Shown: in pieces, positions 14,425-26,602 of the stretch
Position numbering within the stretch: position 1 is the stretch's first letter
How the letters are laid out: every line of letters begins with the position of its first letter
The notes under the pieces: model-generated
Databases searched by the model: none
What the model saw: only the letters and a program-made list of their open reading frames with translations
Told to the model about the DNA's origin: nothing
Assembly: GCF_018691265.1 (NCBI RefSeq)
Contig: NW_024881272.1
Location: 20,945,323-21,009,322, forward strand
Direction of reading: 5' to 3'
Length of the DNA: 64,000 nt
Source of the DNA: Tyto alba
Lineage: Eukaryota; Chordata; Aves; Strigiformes; Tytonidae
Translations under genes and position numbers: made by a program

Positions 14425-15999
14425 AGACTCAACTGGTGAGAATTAAAGGACACAGAATAATAAGATTAAAAAAAAAAATAATCATGGTTTGAAAGTTAAA
14501 TTTTGGAGGCAACCCTTCAACCCCATCAACTTCACAACAAATTCCACTGTCTAATACCAGCTTGATCAATATAAGGTATGGGCTATTTCAATGGATCCTG
14601 TCTGGTTTTGGTAGAAGTAAAAACATTAAAGTTCAGGGTTTCCTTTGGGTCCTAGTCTCATCCTTCACAATGGAGTTTCTGCATAACTTCAATACTGGTT
14701 ATTTCATATGAAAGTAAATGTAGAAGGCAGGATGATGACTGACATCTGATCCAAGACAATGGGGTAAGGACCCAGTGCCTGGTAGCCTTGTGCTTTGACA
14801 GGCTTTTTCTCCTGGTGACTGTTAGCCATTGTTTGATAACTACAGACTTCCCTTCCCACAGACCTTTCTGAACTCTGCTGTCTTTGAACAACACATGAAA
14901 TGCGAAGGAAAGTATTTACCAGCCAGTAATTACAAGCCACCCCTCATGTAAAGGTAAACGGTAATGAGGAATGTGCAAAGAATAGTTAGCACTGTCAAAA
15001 GAAAAAAAAAGAGAAAGCTTGTAAAAAGTAAAGCCATACAAAATGCCTTATAGACTTATCCTGCAGTAACTGTATCAATTAACCGTGCTAAAAGCCCTAA
15101 CTCAGATGGGCACTGCACACAGCATGTCTGCCAGTGTTTTATTATCAAGTCCATTATGATGAGTTCTTGTCCTAGACAAAAGGAGAACAGAAAAAGAATT
15201 CAGGCTGACAAATTAGACTTGAAATCAGTTTCATTTACATAACGACTGGAAGTTCATTAATAACAGAGTTTTAATTATTCATGCTCTTGTTTCACTAGAT
15301 ACAGCAGTTTTCCCCCTGCTGTGCTAGATGTCTGGATTAGCTAAAATGAACCATAGCAAACTGATAGAGTGCCCAGATTTCTTAAATTCTTTGCTGCTTT
15401 CAAACTACCAAAGAGAACACTTGGGGGTGGAGAAGTAGGAGAGGACAGGGGGAGGGGAAGAAACCCTTTCCTTCAGCTATAACATGCTAATGAAGGAGAT
15501 ACTTGAATTCTGCTTTGGGTGCAAACTTTGATTTGACGAGAACTCAGCCTCAGAATCCAAGCCATAAGAAAAAGTTTGAGGAACAGAATCCAAATTCTGT
15601 ATTGATCTGCCAACTTCGAGTTCCTTTTTTAAATCAGTTTAGACCAGTATCATCAACACTGGATATTTGTGTTGGGATACCTGGTGCGAGCAAAGAGCAT
15701 TTCTAGAGAATAACCACATCTCAGTGTCTCACAGAGTTGTTTAGCATCTATGCTAAAATCATAGTGATTTAATAAATACAGTTTTCTCCCATATCTTCCA
15801 TGGGATTTTGCTTTGTATGATTTCTCCAGGGTTAGCTTCATTTTAATTATAAAGTAGAATAAAGAAGGTCAGAACCTATTATATTTTCTACAGAAAAAAT
15901 GAGATTACTAGGATCTTTGTAAAAAATTAATCAAAATGCAACAATGAATTGACAGCTTTATCTTGTAAGGATAAGTTTTTCCCATCACAGCATCTAACA

Positions 16000-16148
16000 A
16001 GTAACTCCCATTGACTTCAACATATCCTGCAGTGAAAGAATAGGACCTGTGGATTTTACATAACTATTTGCTATTCAGTGAAACCTGAGGGCCCTACTCT
16101 CCCGCTGCAGGATGCATGTAATACCCATTGAAATCAATGGGAATTACT
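16000..16148. repeat. Imperfect inverted repeat, probable ancient palindromic element
   Basis: The left arm (16000-16047, starting agtaactcccattgacttc) matches the reverse complement of the right arm (16091-16148, whose complement starts agtaattcccattgatttc). Both arms then carry TCCTGCAG and a TAGGrCC-like end, with a short gap in the left arm. A third TCCTGCAG lies at 16155-16162. The phrase 'cccattgacttcaatggg' followed by an agg-cc end is one I recall as a common ancient interspersed repeat in turtles, crocodilians and birds. A non-autonomous DNA transposon relic is the simplest reading; the family is not named because I cannot verify it. Confidence 0.6.
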
Positions 16149-19100
16149 CTTATGTCCTGCAGCACAACCAGGCCTCACAGCTACATGTTGTGAGCTATGA
16201 ACACTGGCAGGTGGACAAAGTGAGGGATATATTTGAAGAATGATGCTTACTAAAAGCTGTAAGTTATACTTTGAAATTCTTCCTTTTTCTCATAGCATGT
16301 AACTAGGCATGAAACCACTGGCCTTTTCTTCCAAACCCTGAAGTTTTCTGAAAACAAAACAATGAATGGAATAAAAACATTTTGTGTATGAATGAAAGCA
16401 AACAAGTGATCTCTTAAGCTTTTACTGTTCACTGTTTGCTTTTTGCTGGAAACACCAGTAGTTCTTTTGCTCACTTTCTCTCTGTCCTTGAAAAATTAAT
16501 GATATAGCTAGAAAAACATAATGATGAAAAGAGTCTTAAGAGGACAGAAAGGCAGGGATTCAATAGTCATCTGGATCATGTTTGCTCTCGTACTTTTTTT
16601 AGGATCCTTTTGTATTATGTTGCTGTGGGGGACAAAGAGGAGAGGTTTCCCCTGTATTTGTATTTGAATTCAGGTACAAGTAGTCAGCCATCTAATTTTT
16701 GCCAATATGTAGCATCTTCCAGTTCTATTTATTGGTAGAAGGTGCACACATCTTGTAGATCATGTCCATAATTGTCATTGTCGTGTGTCATTGAATGTGC
16801 ACATTTTTATTTTATTTTATTTTATTTTTTAAATGGAAGCCAATTCTAAACTAAAGGAAAAGTAGAAGGCTGGAAGTGAGTACATTTAGGCTACACTGCA
16901 TCTGTATCACTGTCCCTCATCAAATAGCCTACCTGTTGACCCTGGGCCAAACCATAAATCCCTCAGCCATACTGAAAGATAAGGAATATATTCATATATA
17001 ATTATTCAGGGGAATTGTTCTACAAGGCCGGAAAAAAATTCTGGGAGTCACTGTTCACCAGTGTGAATAAGAAGTGCATAGATTGATCTTGTATTTTCAG
17101 GCCCTCTCCCTGGAAATAAGGCGACAGCATTTCCCTAACTGGTCGGTTTACTCCATGAATACATTCCTCAGTCAGGATATAGTGATGAACACAGTAAAAA
17201 TCTGAAATGAAAAGAGCTGCTAGATTCCTGTTTGAGAAGATTTGGTTGATGTGGACAATTTCCTATCAGTCTGAGAGTGAAAAGGCATGAGGGTTGTATG
17301 GATGCATTAACCGTGTAATGTGTTTTCGATTGGACTTTGTGAGAATAATGTGAGTTTCTTACAGCCAGCTCCAAATTCAGCTTGTTCATAAAGTAACTTG
17401 TGCTAAGCTGACAGAATTGATAGGGTCTAGTGCAAAAAGAGATCTGCTTACCACAGAGGGTTTGCATGGACAGAGATCTCAGAAATTTGTCAAAAAGTGA
17501 CCAAGTTTCTTCCAACCTAGTCTATGAATACATTTCATTCTTATTCTCACCAAGTTCCCAGACATACAATGTCTCTCACATTCCTATGGGAGATCCCATG
17601 TTTCTAACCATTCTTCTAATCTTTTAGGAAGCAGTTATCAGGCAGTTCCCATTGCACAGATGGCATGCAGTGCCTGACTGAACTAGCAGACTTGGTGCTG
17701 TCTCAATGCCTTTTACTGGCAAGAACTGACTGAATAGCCCTGATTGATACTCTTAGTACTAGCTGGACAATCTGCCTTGCTATGTTTAATACACAGACCA
17801 TGTGGCTGTTGGGAGACACTTTTTTTAACAGCTTTTTAACAATTTACAAGGGCAGCTTTTTTGATAAATTATCTCTACTGGTTTTAACATGTTGCTGTCT
17901 CTACACGTTCTTTGTCTATCACTGGATATTCTAAAAAAACCCGTCACTTGTATCTCAGAGTGGTTTATTTTCAGTTGTTTTGAAGTTTTAGAATATAATT
18001 CTACAGTGCAAAATCCTGGAAAATAACTTAGTGAAAAAGTGTCACAAATGCGGTCAGGAAAAAATATGGACACACATATCACCTCCTTGTCATTGACAGA
18101 TCACGTTTCTGAAAAAACTAACAAGAGATAGAAGCTTTAAACAACACATTAGAGCAAATTAAACAGACTGAAGGATTCACAGATTGCTATTCTGGCCCAC
18201 ATTTTCAAATATTCTAAATTCAAACCTAGCCAAGACTTGACTGTCTGAGGCCTTAGGCTTACAAACAGACCCCTTAATAAACTTTTACATAAGAAATTAA
18301 AGATGAAAACTACCTACCTTTGATCACTTCTTTTTGAAAAAAGTGACCCACAGCACATGATTTTGAACTTGCCAGACCTAACAGTTTTCTTTAAATCAAG
18401 TCAGAAGCTCAGACCCATTTGGCCCACTGCACAGTATGTGATGCAATGAACATGCATTTTTCCACACTGTTAATAAGAGAATTATGTACTGCCTCTTCTT
18501 TAAGGAGGATACTCAGGTGGAGGGGAAGAGACAAAAGAAAGTTATTTTTCAGATCTATTCTTTGTTATCTCCGTTTACCACATTTACAGTCCTCGTGGTC
18601 TTACCTACTCTCACCAGGTAATTTCCAGTTATTCACTAGTTTCCCTTTAGCCTCAATAAGGAAATCTTCAAGTAAGGTTAGTGGAGAAGATTAAGACGGC
18701 ATTAAGATTAAGTCTGAAATGTTCTGCTACCAATTAGCCCTCTAGTATTTCTGTAAGCCTTGAATTTTTGATGCGATCAATGACACCAACTGGAACCATC
18801 TTCTGTGGAGTGGTTATTAAAGATATAAAAATCAATACAAAGATGATACTTGGAAATCTATATCACAAGATAATGAATCACCATGAGAGCCAGCTAAGAA
18901 GGAATGTCAGCAAACCAAACAGAAGGTTTGTGCATAACAAATTATTTGATGCCAGTAGAGTTTAAGCTAAATTTTGCATGAGACAGAAGTCTTCAGGCAA
19001 CACTTATGATACATTTGCATGGCAAGGTTTTAATGAGATGAAGACACAAGACCAACCATGCACAGGGCTTTCTGTGCATTAAAGAGAGACAGAAGGAGTG

Positions 19101-22100
19101 AGAGATGATTGAGACATATGGGATTAAGACAATAATGCTATAATTTGACTTTAATGACAAAACAGCATCAAAACCTTTCTCTGTCAGTAATCCTCATTCA
19201 ATTTCTTTAAAATCAAACATTATTTGCCTGCACCTTAAATGCTGACTGTTATTGGAGTTGTGTATTGGAGCTTCACAGGATACTCCAAATTTAATTTGAA
19301 CTAGGGATTGATTTAGTTGGCTTCAAAGACAGGTTTTCCTTTCCAAAATTGAGCTAGCGCATGACTTTGCAAGTTCATCTGGGTTTACTGCTTGACACAA
19401 TTGTATGAGACTTTACAGCATTTATGGTACGTTTTGCCCTGCTGATCTCTTGTTCACTCACATGTACAGACACACATACAGACAACTATTAAAGCAAACA
19501 CTCTTGCTGCTCCCCCCACCTTTTCCTTGGGAAATACGTTCCTCACTAAAAGCTACTGATTTTAAAGACTCACACAGTTCACATCCATATTATATGAAAA
19601 ACAATCACTTTGAACTTCTAATATATCAATCAGAAGGCTCTTAGAGCATTTTACTATCATTAGTTATGCTAAAACTTTTCTGAAAGATGAGAACAGCACA
19701 TTCTCCATTCTCATTTTTCAGATCATTCACTGTACTGAGGTATGTAAAAAAACAAACATTAAGATATGACAAGGTCTTAGGCAACTTAAATTGTCTTTGG
19801 CTGTGGGACATTTACCTGCTAATTGCCTATCTTGTCTATTTAAACTGTGAGATCGTTGGAATACATCTAGATTACTATGACTCAGTCTCAACCAGGGCCT
19901 CTGAACACTAATGGAATTCAAATGAATGATATTAATAAAAATCAGATAATAGTATCCAACAGGAAGTCTAGATGATCCAGAATGACATGTCCTATAATGC
20001 ATTTTATTCTGATGTAGCTGCAAAGACAATGTTAGCCTAAAATTCATATAGCTTTACTCCAACTTTCTTTTTTAGTATAAATTTTTTCTTTATACAAACT
20101 GAATATATTCCTTTTTAGACTCCATATTCCCTTTCAAGTGCTATTTGCTCTTATTCCATAGGATTAGGGCTCTTTGAATGCACCTATTGTGGTACAACAA
20201 CAAATGCTTGTTTCCTTGTTTTTCCTAGGCACACATAGCTTTCACATTTGCAGCTGATAAGTAGCAACACTCACAGATGACCATGCTCACAATCACATCT
20301 TATTGTGCTTTTAACAGGACACTAAATGCAAGCACATCATTCTTTGTTAATTAGTAACTGTATGTTGGTTGACAGCCACTAGATTTTTTTTTTTTTTAAT
20401 CTTTAGTCGCAATTTCTCACCTATGCCAAATCCCCTCTCCAAAGCATGACACTAAAAGGTAACAGCTGTTCAGATCCTCAACACAGTACACACATACCTA
20501 CAATGGTTGTATCATTTGAGAATTGGCCCTTTGTCCTGTAATGAAGAAAAACACCAAAACATTGCAGCAACTCTACTGCTATCTGCTAGAGGTTAGCTGG
20601 CAAGTTAGTGAATTATCCATCTAGTTGCATAGCAAAGCTACTTCAAAACTGAATAGAGAAATAAAGAAGAGCTGTGACATACTTTGTGCAGTTTTCACCA
20701 GTCATTGCAGTTTTGACTTGATTTGTTTCCCTCCCTCTTTGCATCTTGAGTCTTTGAAGGCAAATGAACCATTCGGTGTCATAAAACAAGGAGAACTAGA
20801 ACAGCCTTCAGTAAAAACAAAAACTAACGGAAAAAGGAGATCTTTTGCAAGCAACATTTCACATGGCTCAAAACGTCTTTGCCACAGTTTAAATTCTGCA
20901 GCCTTGCGATTGTTCTGACACCTCTTTATTGTTCCTTTTAAGTGCAAATGCCTAGGTAGCATCACTATAAATGAAACAGTAGTGTTCACAGATTGCATTC
21001 AACGGCTGTTAGAGCTTTTTCTCCTTCATCTGCACAATTTGCATCTATTATAGGCTCAGGAATATAGCTTTTGCTGCTTCTCAGTGGCCTCAGAAGGGCA
21101 CAAGAACCCCCCCCTAAAGAACTGCAGTGAGGTTGATCTTTAAAGTCCTTCCTAGAGGCAGCCCCACTATGTTGCTTACTAAGGGATGGGAGGAGGGGAA
21201 GAAACTGGTATGGTGAACACTTTGAAAGACACCACCTGTGATGTGCGATGCAAGTTCTCTGAATGATCTCATTTTGTGATATTCGCCACAAAATTTAGGG
21301 TGTTTAATTTGAATTGCTAATAAAGGTGCAGAGCCCTAGTCTGAGACTGCAGCACAGGCGTTCATGGCCTCCTGAGCATGGATCTGAGGGGTTTTGCACA
21401 GTGATTTGTGCAGTAGTCTGCCTCTGGGGTGCAAGAAAGAGGTGGGTGAATACATTTTGTACCTGTGAAATTCACATTTCTTTCACAGCACCTCAGGGAA
21501 AAAGAGTGTATGGAGAACAGACTGTATCATCTCTCTTAATTCCCTATTATCAGTTATGTGCTGAGAATATTTTAACAAGGGGCTCCTTCAAAAATTAACC
21601 ACTATGGCCTGAGCTAAACCCTTGGCTGGTAGCAGGGAAGTGTTTTCATGCAGAGCAAGATAAGATGCAGGAGATGCTTTGTGTTTGCTTTCTGATTGCT
21701 CAAACCAAGAGAGAAGACAACGGCTCCTAAAAAATCAAATACACAACATGCAAAAGCTGCCTATTATTTATTTCTGAGAAAATAATATTTTGATGATTTG
21801 ACTGTTCTCCTTTGATAAACAAAGGAAGTTTTATAGATGAGATCCAGAACCATTGCCCCTTTTGTGGACTGTTTGCAATAATTGACAGGTATAGTCCAAA
21901 ATGGCACACTCCAGTAACTAAAATACTAAAACTGTGAGTTGTTTATGGAAGAAACTTATAGTATTTATGTTTAGTACTTAGAGTAGGCCTGATTTAGGAA
22001 GAAACCTTTATGGTATGGTATCAATTATAACCAGGCTAGAGATGATAGCATATTAAATGTGTTTTTATTACCCTGTACAATTATTAGCACACAAGTCCAA

Positions 22101-24638
22101 CATTTCAATAGTCACACTACAGTGTGTGATGCCATTGATGTTCAGGTAATACACACAATAATTGTCCCTTCTGTCATGAGACTCCACTATTACCATATTC
22201 ACATAAGGTGAAAACAAAGAGGTTACTGCTATTATTATTTTTTTTCTTTGTTGTGTCTCTCAGGAATCAGAAGATAAGCCAAAGCCAGGAGATGGGAATT
22301 CATTGTAATAGGCCACCCTGCTGATCAACTAAAACAATAAAGTTATCGTATGTTTTATCTCCATGAAAATGCAATGGGATTATATTATTTTATCATGTTT
22401 TACTAGCAAGGCATAGTTGTATACAGCCTCTCCATGGAGCACACAAAGTACTGAGACTGGGAAATTGAAAAAAAAGGAGTTAGGTGTACAGAAAGACTTT
22501 TTCTTCCACTCTGATCAATAGAACGAAAATCTGAAGAATCACTGACACAACATCTTTCATATTCTCATGCTTTTTCTAAATAGAGAACATATTTCACTTA
22601 CAGAAGTGAACTTTTATAAATGCAGTTGGAGCCTGCATTATCTGTTCTTTGGATCCTAGTCATTTGCTTAAAGTCTTTTTCTTTGTCATACTTTTTTCTT
22701 ATAAAAGAAAAGAATTAGGTAAAATCTCTTCAATGACCATACGAATTTATAAGCAAATACTGCATTTGCATATCTAGCTTTCATGCAATACAAAGTAAAC
22801 CCCTCTTTAAACACATAATAGAAACATTTTCCTGAAGACAGATACTTGTTTCAAATGTTTTGTTCCATAGTTAAAAGAAGTGAGATTTCCTCACATAACT
22901 TACAACAAACTACTGTAAAATACTAACCTTACTGATTTCTTACCTTTCTATTTTAAGCTGAAATTTGTCTATTACTGCCTTAAACACCTTGCAGCATGAC
23001 TTCAGAGTCCCACTACAGTTACGTCATCAAATGTGCTGCTATTATTCTTTTATAAATTTGAAACAGAGACACAGAAGTGCAAATCATAATTCTTCAACTT
23101 TCTAAACTAGGTAGTAGCTATACAGAATATAGATTTTTTTTCAACCACTCTAAACATTCTAGCAATTCATTTTCAGCTATACCATTTACCTACCTAGCAC
23201 AAAATTAATTTCTATAACATACTATGATTCTCCAAATAAACTTATATAAAGACAGGTTTTCTTCTATTAGGAGGATAAAAAAGTCTTTAAGATGAAGTTA
23301 CAGCATGATGTTACTAGTATTGAAATGAGAGCAAGTACTACCGTAGCTTACAAAATGCTATTAAAGTTCAGAAAGTCTACAAGAATTACATTTGCCACTA
23401 AGCTCACTTGCTGCCCAGTTGTCCCTGCCCAATGACCTAGAGATTGTCCATTATTACTAGAAAAGAAGAGTTGAGTAAAGATAACACAGAAGATGTAAAA
23501 GAAGCACGGTATACATTTATGTATATCTATGAATTTCATGTTCATATTCCTCTATTTCCCACTAAAACTGTATTTGAAACAAGGTAATTAAATTAGACTA
23601 CTGGTAGAAGTCCAAGAGAGATTAGCTCAATCAGACAGAAAAATCCCAATAGCTTCACTGATATTCGGTTGCACCCTTCCAGACAGAGAGGTGAATACAG
23701 AACAAACAGATGCAAGCAGGAAGATAACCACTTGGCAAAACCTGGAGACAAGAGCACAGTAGCCAGCTAAGTACAATCATCCAAGTAGGACAGGGGGCCT
23801 AGAAAATGGTTCATTAGGAACCCCTGCAAGGCTTTTCAGCCCCACGTGGCACCCTTTTCAGACCCTTGACACCAAATGCCAAATGCTACTGGCCCCTCTC
23901 TCAAAAGTAGCATTTTTTTTGAATTGTCACTGTGGCTGCACAAGCAGTGCCAGGAGTCACCCCTCTCACTTGCCTCATGCTTCCCACCACCTGGTGCTGG
24001 CAAAGATCCCTTTGGCTGGCAAGGCAGTGAGACTTTATTTTTCCTTGTGGCTCTTTTGTAAAGGGTACAATGTGGATCATTGTCTCCTTACATATAATTA
24101 AGTGCTTAAGTGGCAGCATGTCATGCTACAGTCTTAGCCTGGGTCCTGAGCTCGTTTGCAGGCTCAGAGGGCTCACAGGCAGCATTGCATTGAATAACAA
24201 TGGTGAAAAATGCCAAAGGTAGAGTTAATTTCACCTAGGGGACAAATGAACATGAAAAATTTAGAGGGGCCCACCTTCAACTTGATCAGAAATGCTTTAA
24301 GGAAAGGATAAAAGGAAACAGTGACAAAGAAGAAGCCAAATTAAGTCTGCCACAGTAGGATCTCCAACCCCTCATGGGTCTCTTACCCAAGATTAGGTCT
24401 CATTGTGTCCAGCTTCAGGTGAAGTGATGTCCCTGGAGTACTCTAACCTACAGGAAGCATAAAATCAAAACCAAAACATATTAGTGAATTTAAAATACAA
24501 ACATGGCAAGCAATAAAAACCCAAAACATGTTAAATTCACTCACATCCCTGGCCAGAAATTAATCTATATTTATCCAGCAAAGGGAAGGATGTGGGGAAC
24601 TTTTCTTCCTTGGTTAGTGAACCCTGAGGAGTGCCAGA
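16149..24638. other. No gene seen; unique sequence
   Basis: The longest frames are 115 codons (minus, 17168-17515) and 106 codons (minus, 19727-20047), with no recognisable motifs. A pair of vague ancient-repeat phrases near 16.93-17.08 kb (accctgggccaaacc; ttcaccagtgtgaataag) was too weak to call. Mildly less AT-rich DNA occurs at 23.8-24.05 kb. Confidence 0.55.
16804..16830. repeat. (TTTTA)n microsatellite
   Basis: Four tandem tttta units ending in T6. A short simple repeat. Confidence 0.9.
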
Positions 24639-24659
24639 AGAGAGAGAGAGAGAGGGAGG

Positions 24660-24692
<33 letters not shown>

Positions 24693-25090
24693 AGGAAGGC
24701 AGGAAGGAAGGCAGGAAGGCAGGAAGGCAGGAAGGAAGGCAGGAAGGCAGGAAGGCAGGAAGGCAGGAAGGCAGGAAGGCAGGAAGGCAGGAAGGCAGGA
24801 AGGAAGGAAGGAAGGAAGGAAGGAAGGAAGGAAGGAAGGAAGGAAGGAAGGAAGGAAGGAAGGAAGGAAGGAAGGAAGGAAGGAAGGAAGGAAGGAAGGA
24901 AGGAAGGAAGGAAGGAAGGAAGGAAGGAAGGAAGGAAGGAAGGAAGGAAGGAAGGAAGGAAGGAAGGAAGGAAGGAAGGAAGGAAGGAAGGCAGGAAGGC
25001 AGGAAGGCAGGAAGGCAGGAAGGCAGGAAGGCAGGAAGGAAGGAAGGAAGGAAGGAAGGAACGAACGAAGGAACGAAGGAACGAAGGGAG
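24639..25090. repeat. Compound GGAA/GGCA purine microsatellite
   Basis: The tract opens with an (AG)n run (24639-24654), then (GGCA)7 from about 24661. Next comes an 8 bp higher-order pattern GGCAGGAA up to about 24796, an uninterrupted (GGAA)n core at 24797-24991 (195 bp, about 49 units), a second GGCAGGAA block at about 24991-25034, and a tail with GAAC variants ending near 25090. Because the period is four, no reading frame meets a stop, which yields open frames of up to 218 codons on + and 194 on -. These are pure low-complexity artefacts (GRKE or SFLP repeats). The core is a homopurine mirror repeat able to form triplex DNA. Tandem GGAA is also the core motif bound by ETS transcription factors. 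Confidence 0.97.
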
Positions 25091-25820
25091 TGGCTGAATG
25101 AATTCAGGAACTCAGTTTGGTGGCTAAGAACAGGTGAAAAACTGCTGAATCCCATGTAGCAGTGGAAGGGGGCTAATAAAATAAAATTTTAAAACCACAA
25201 CATACCCAAACCAATCAATTCTTAATCTTCAATCGTTAGCTATTTGAAGAGAGCATTGTTGCCACCTGCCTGTATTGATCCTGAAAATTAAGGTAATTCA
25301 GTGGAAAGCTGCCACCACCATTAAATCTGAATTTCTTTCTTGTCCAGAGGGAAAGTAGTTGCCTTTGGAGACTGAATAAAGACAAGTCTGAATTCTTCTC
25401 CAAGCATGGATCCAGTCAGAAAGACAAAGGGGTTATTTTGATTTGCAAACCACTGCTTCCTTTCATGTTTTTTTCTTGAAGTGGCATGTGCTTCTTTAAA
25501 AGAAGCAGGCTCTCAGCTTGCCATGGGACCCCATTGTTTTCTATCAGTGGTTGAAGTAAACCTGCCGAAATATGCTTGATTTCTCTTAAATTTCAAAGTG
25601 GTGGCCAATAGTGGCAAATAGGTTCAAAGTGATCTTAGCCACTTCAGTTTTAAAACTCCCTCAACACTTGCTGTGAAACAAAACACAGTGAAGCCTCTCT
25701 CATCATCATCATCTGTGAAATTCTGGTCAAGCCTTACTTTCAGCTATCCTCATTCAAATCTGGAGATGTTCTTTTGAAATCAACACAGAGGATGTTAGAT
25801 TCCCAACTAATGCAAATTTC

Positions 25821-25860
25821 CACTGAATTCAGTGAAGTTACTTCAGGATTTGGCTTTGTG
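25821..25860 (+). repeat. Possible ancient repeat fragment
   Basis: cactgaattcagtgaagtt followed by acttcaggatttggctttg has the shape of the 'cattgacttcaatggagttactcc..gatttggccc' repeat phrase. It also contains the local palindrome cactgaattcagtg (25821-25834). It belongs with the similar phrases at 16.0 and 32.5-33.7 kb. Confidence 0.4.
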
Positions 25861-26449
25861 GCTAAACTCATTGTTCCACAGGCTTAACTGAGTGCACAGT
25901 ATTCTTCCCCACCCCCCCAACTTAATCTTTCCATCCAACTCCGTCTCACTTTCTCCTTTACTTGCTCTTGGTATTTGATAACAGCCCCAGACTTATTCTT
26001 TGCCAGATGAAGCAGACAAGTGTTTAATTACTCACTTTTATTATTTTTTTAAACATTTATCTTATCTGTGGTTCTGTCTTAAATAATAAGAATTAATAAA
26101 TAATAAAGTGATTTGCATGTGTCTGGAAGCCAATAAATGTTTCCTATTCTTTCATACATTTCTGATCCAATCAAAAATATTTTATTAGAAGAAATGATTA
26201 CGTAAATGTTATGGGAGAGGGGAGCATGAAACTGGGGTTATTAATAACTGAGCACTCAAAGAATTCTCCAGACTAAATAGGCTACAAGAATTTGACTCTA
26301 AGCTGAGAAAGAAGATCTTTAATGTTATCAAAGGAGAGAAAAAGAGAATGACAGCTTTGCAGAAAAACCCCCAAACATATGAATAAAAGCTTATTTTGGA
26401 ATTGATACCCAGAGTAGTAAATGAGAAACTAAATCAAGCTCACAGCTAA

Positions 26450-26602
26450 GACACAGGAGCTCTATTATTGTATCAGTTCTGATCACTGTGCAGCCTCAAG
26501 TAAGAAACTTCTTTAATATCTGTATCTAATGGTTCAAATTGAGATATTGATACTATCTTTAAAGAGCTTTGACATCCTTGATGCTAAGTATGATTATTAT
26601 GG
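26450..26602 (+). repeat. MIR-like (CORE-SINE) relic
   Basis: The central part (tgatcactgtgcagcctcaag, taagaaacttctttaatatc, tgtatct) parallels the MIR phrase for 'gtgaccttgggcaagtcacttaacctctgtgcctcagtttc'. The downstream gagatattgatacta, aaagagctttgacatccttg and attattat parallel the tail 'ggataataatacta...aaagcgctttgagatccttg...tattattat' that I recall for MIR-like elements of reptiles and birds. Divergence is high, as expected for a very old copy. Confidence 0.5.

Larger units (their letters stand above)
8629..15999. other. No gene seen; unique sequence with simple repeats
   Basis: Only short, unrelated open frames (60-97 codons) on both strands, overlapping one another. There are G runs at 15422-15461 on a purine-rich stretch, but too few long runs for a firm quadruplex call. 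No exon, RNA gene or other transposon recognised. Confidence 0.6.

Noticed and set aside
15422..15461. G-quadruplex in the ggggg...agggg stretch
   Set aside because: Only three runs of three or more G with long loops; stability doubtful.
16930..17085. Another ancient repeat relic (gggccaaacc...; ttcaccagtgtgaataag)
   Set aside because: Only two short loosely similar phrases about 100 bases apart; not enough to separate from chance.
24503..25159. Open frames of 218, 194 and 156 codons on both strands, with GRKE- or SFLP-type repeats
   Set aside because: They are produced by the stop-free 4 bp purine microsatellite in every frame, and both strands are open at once; no coding signal.
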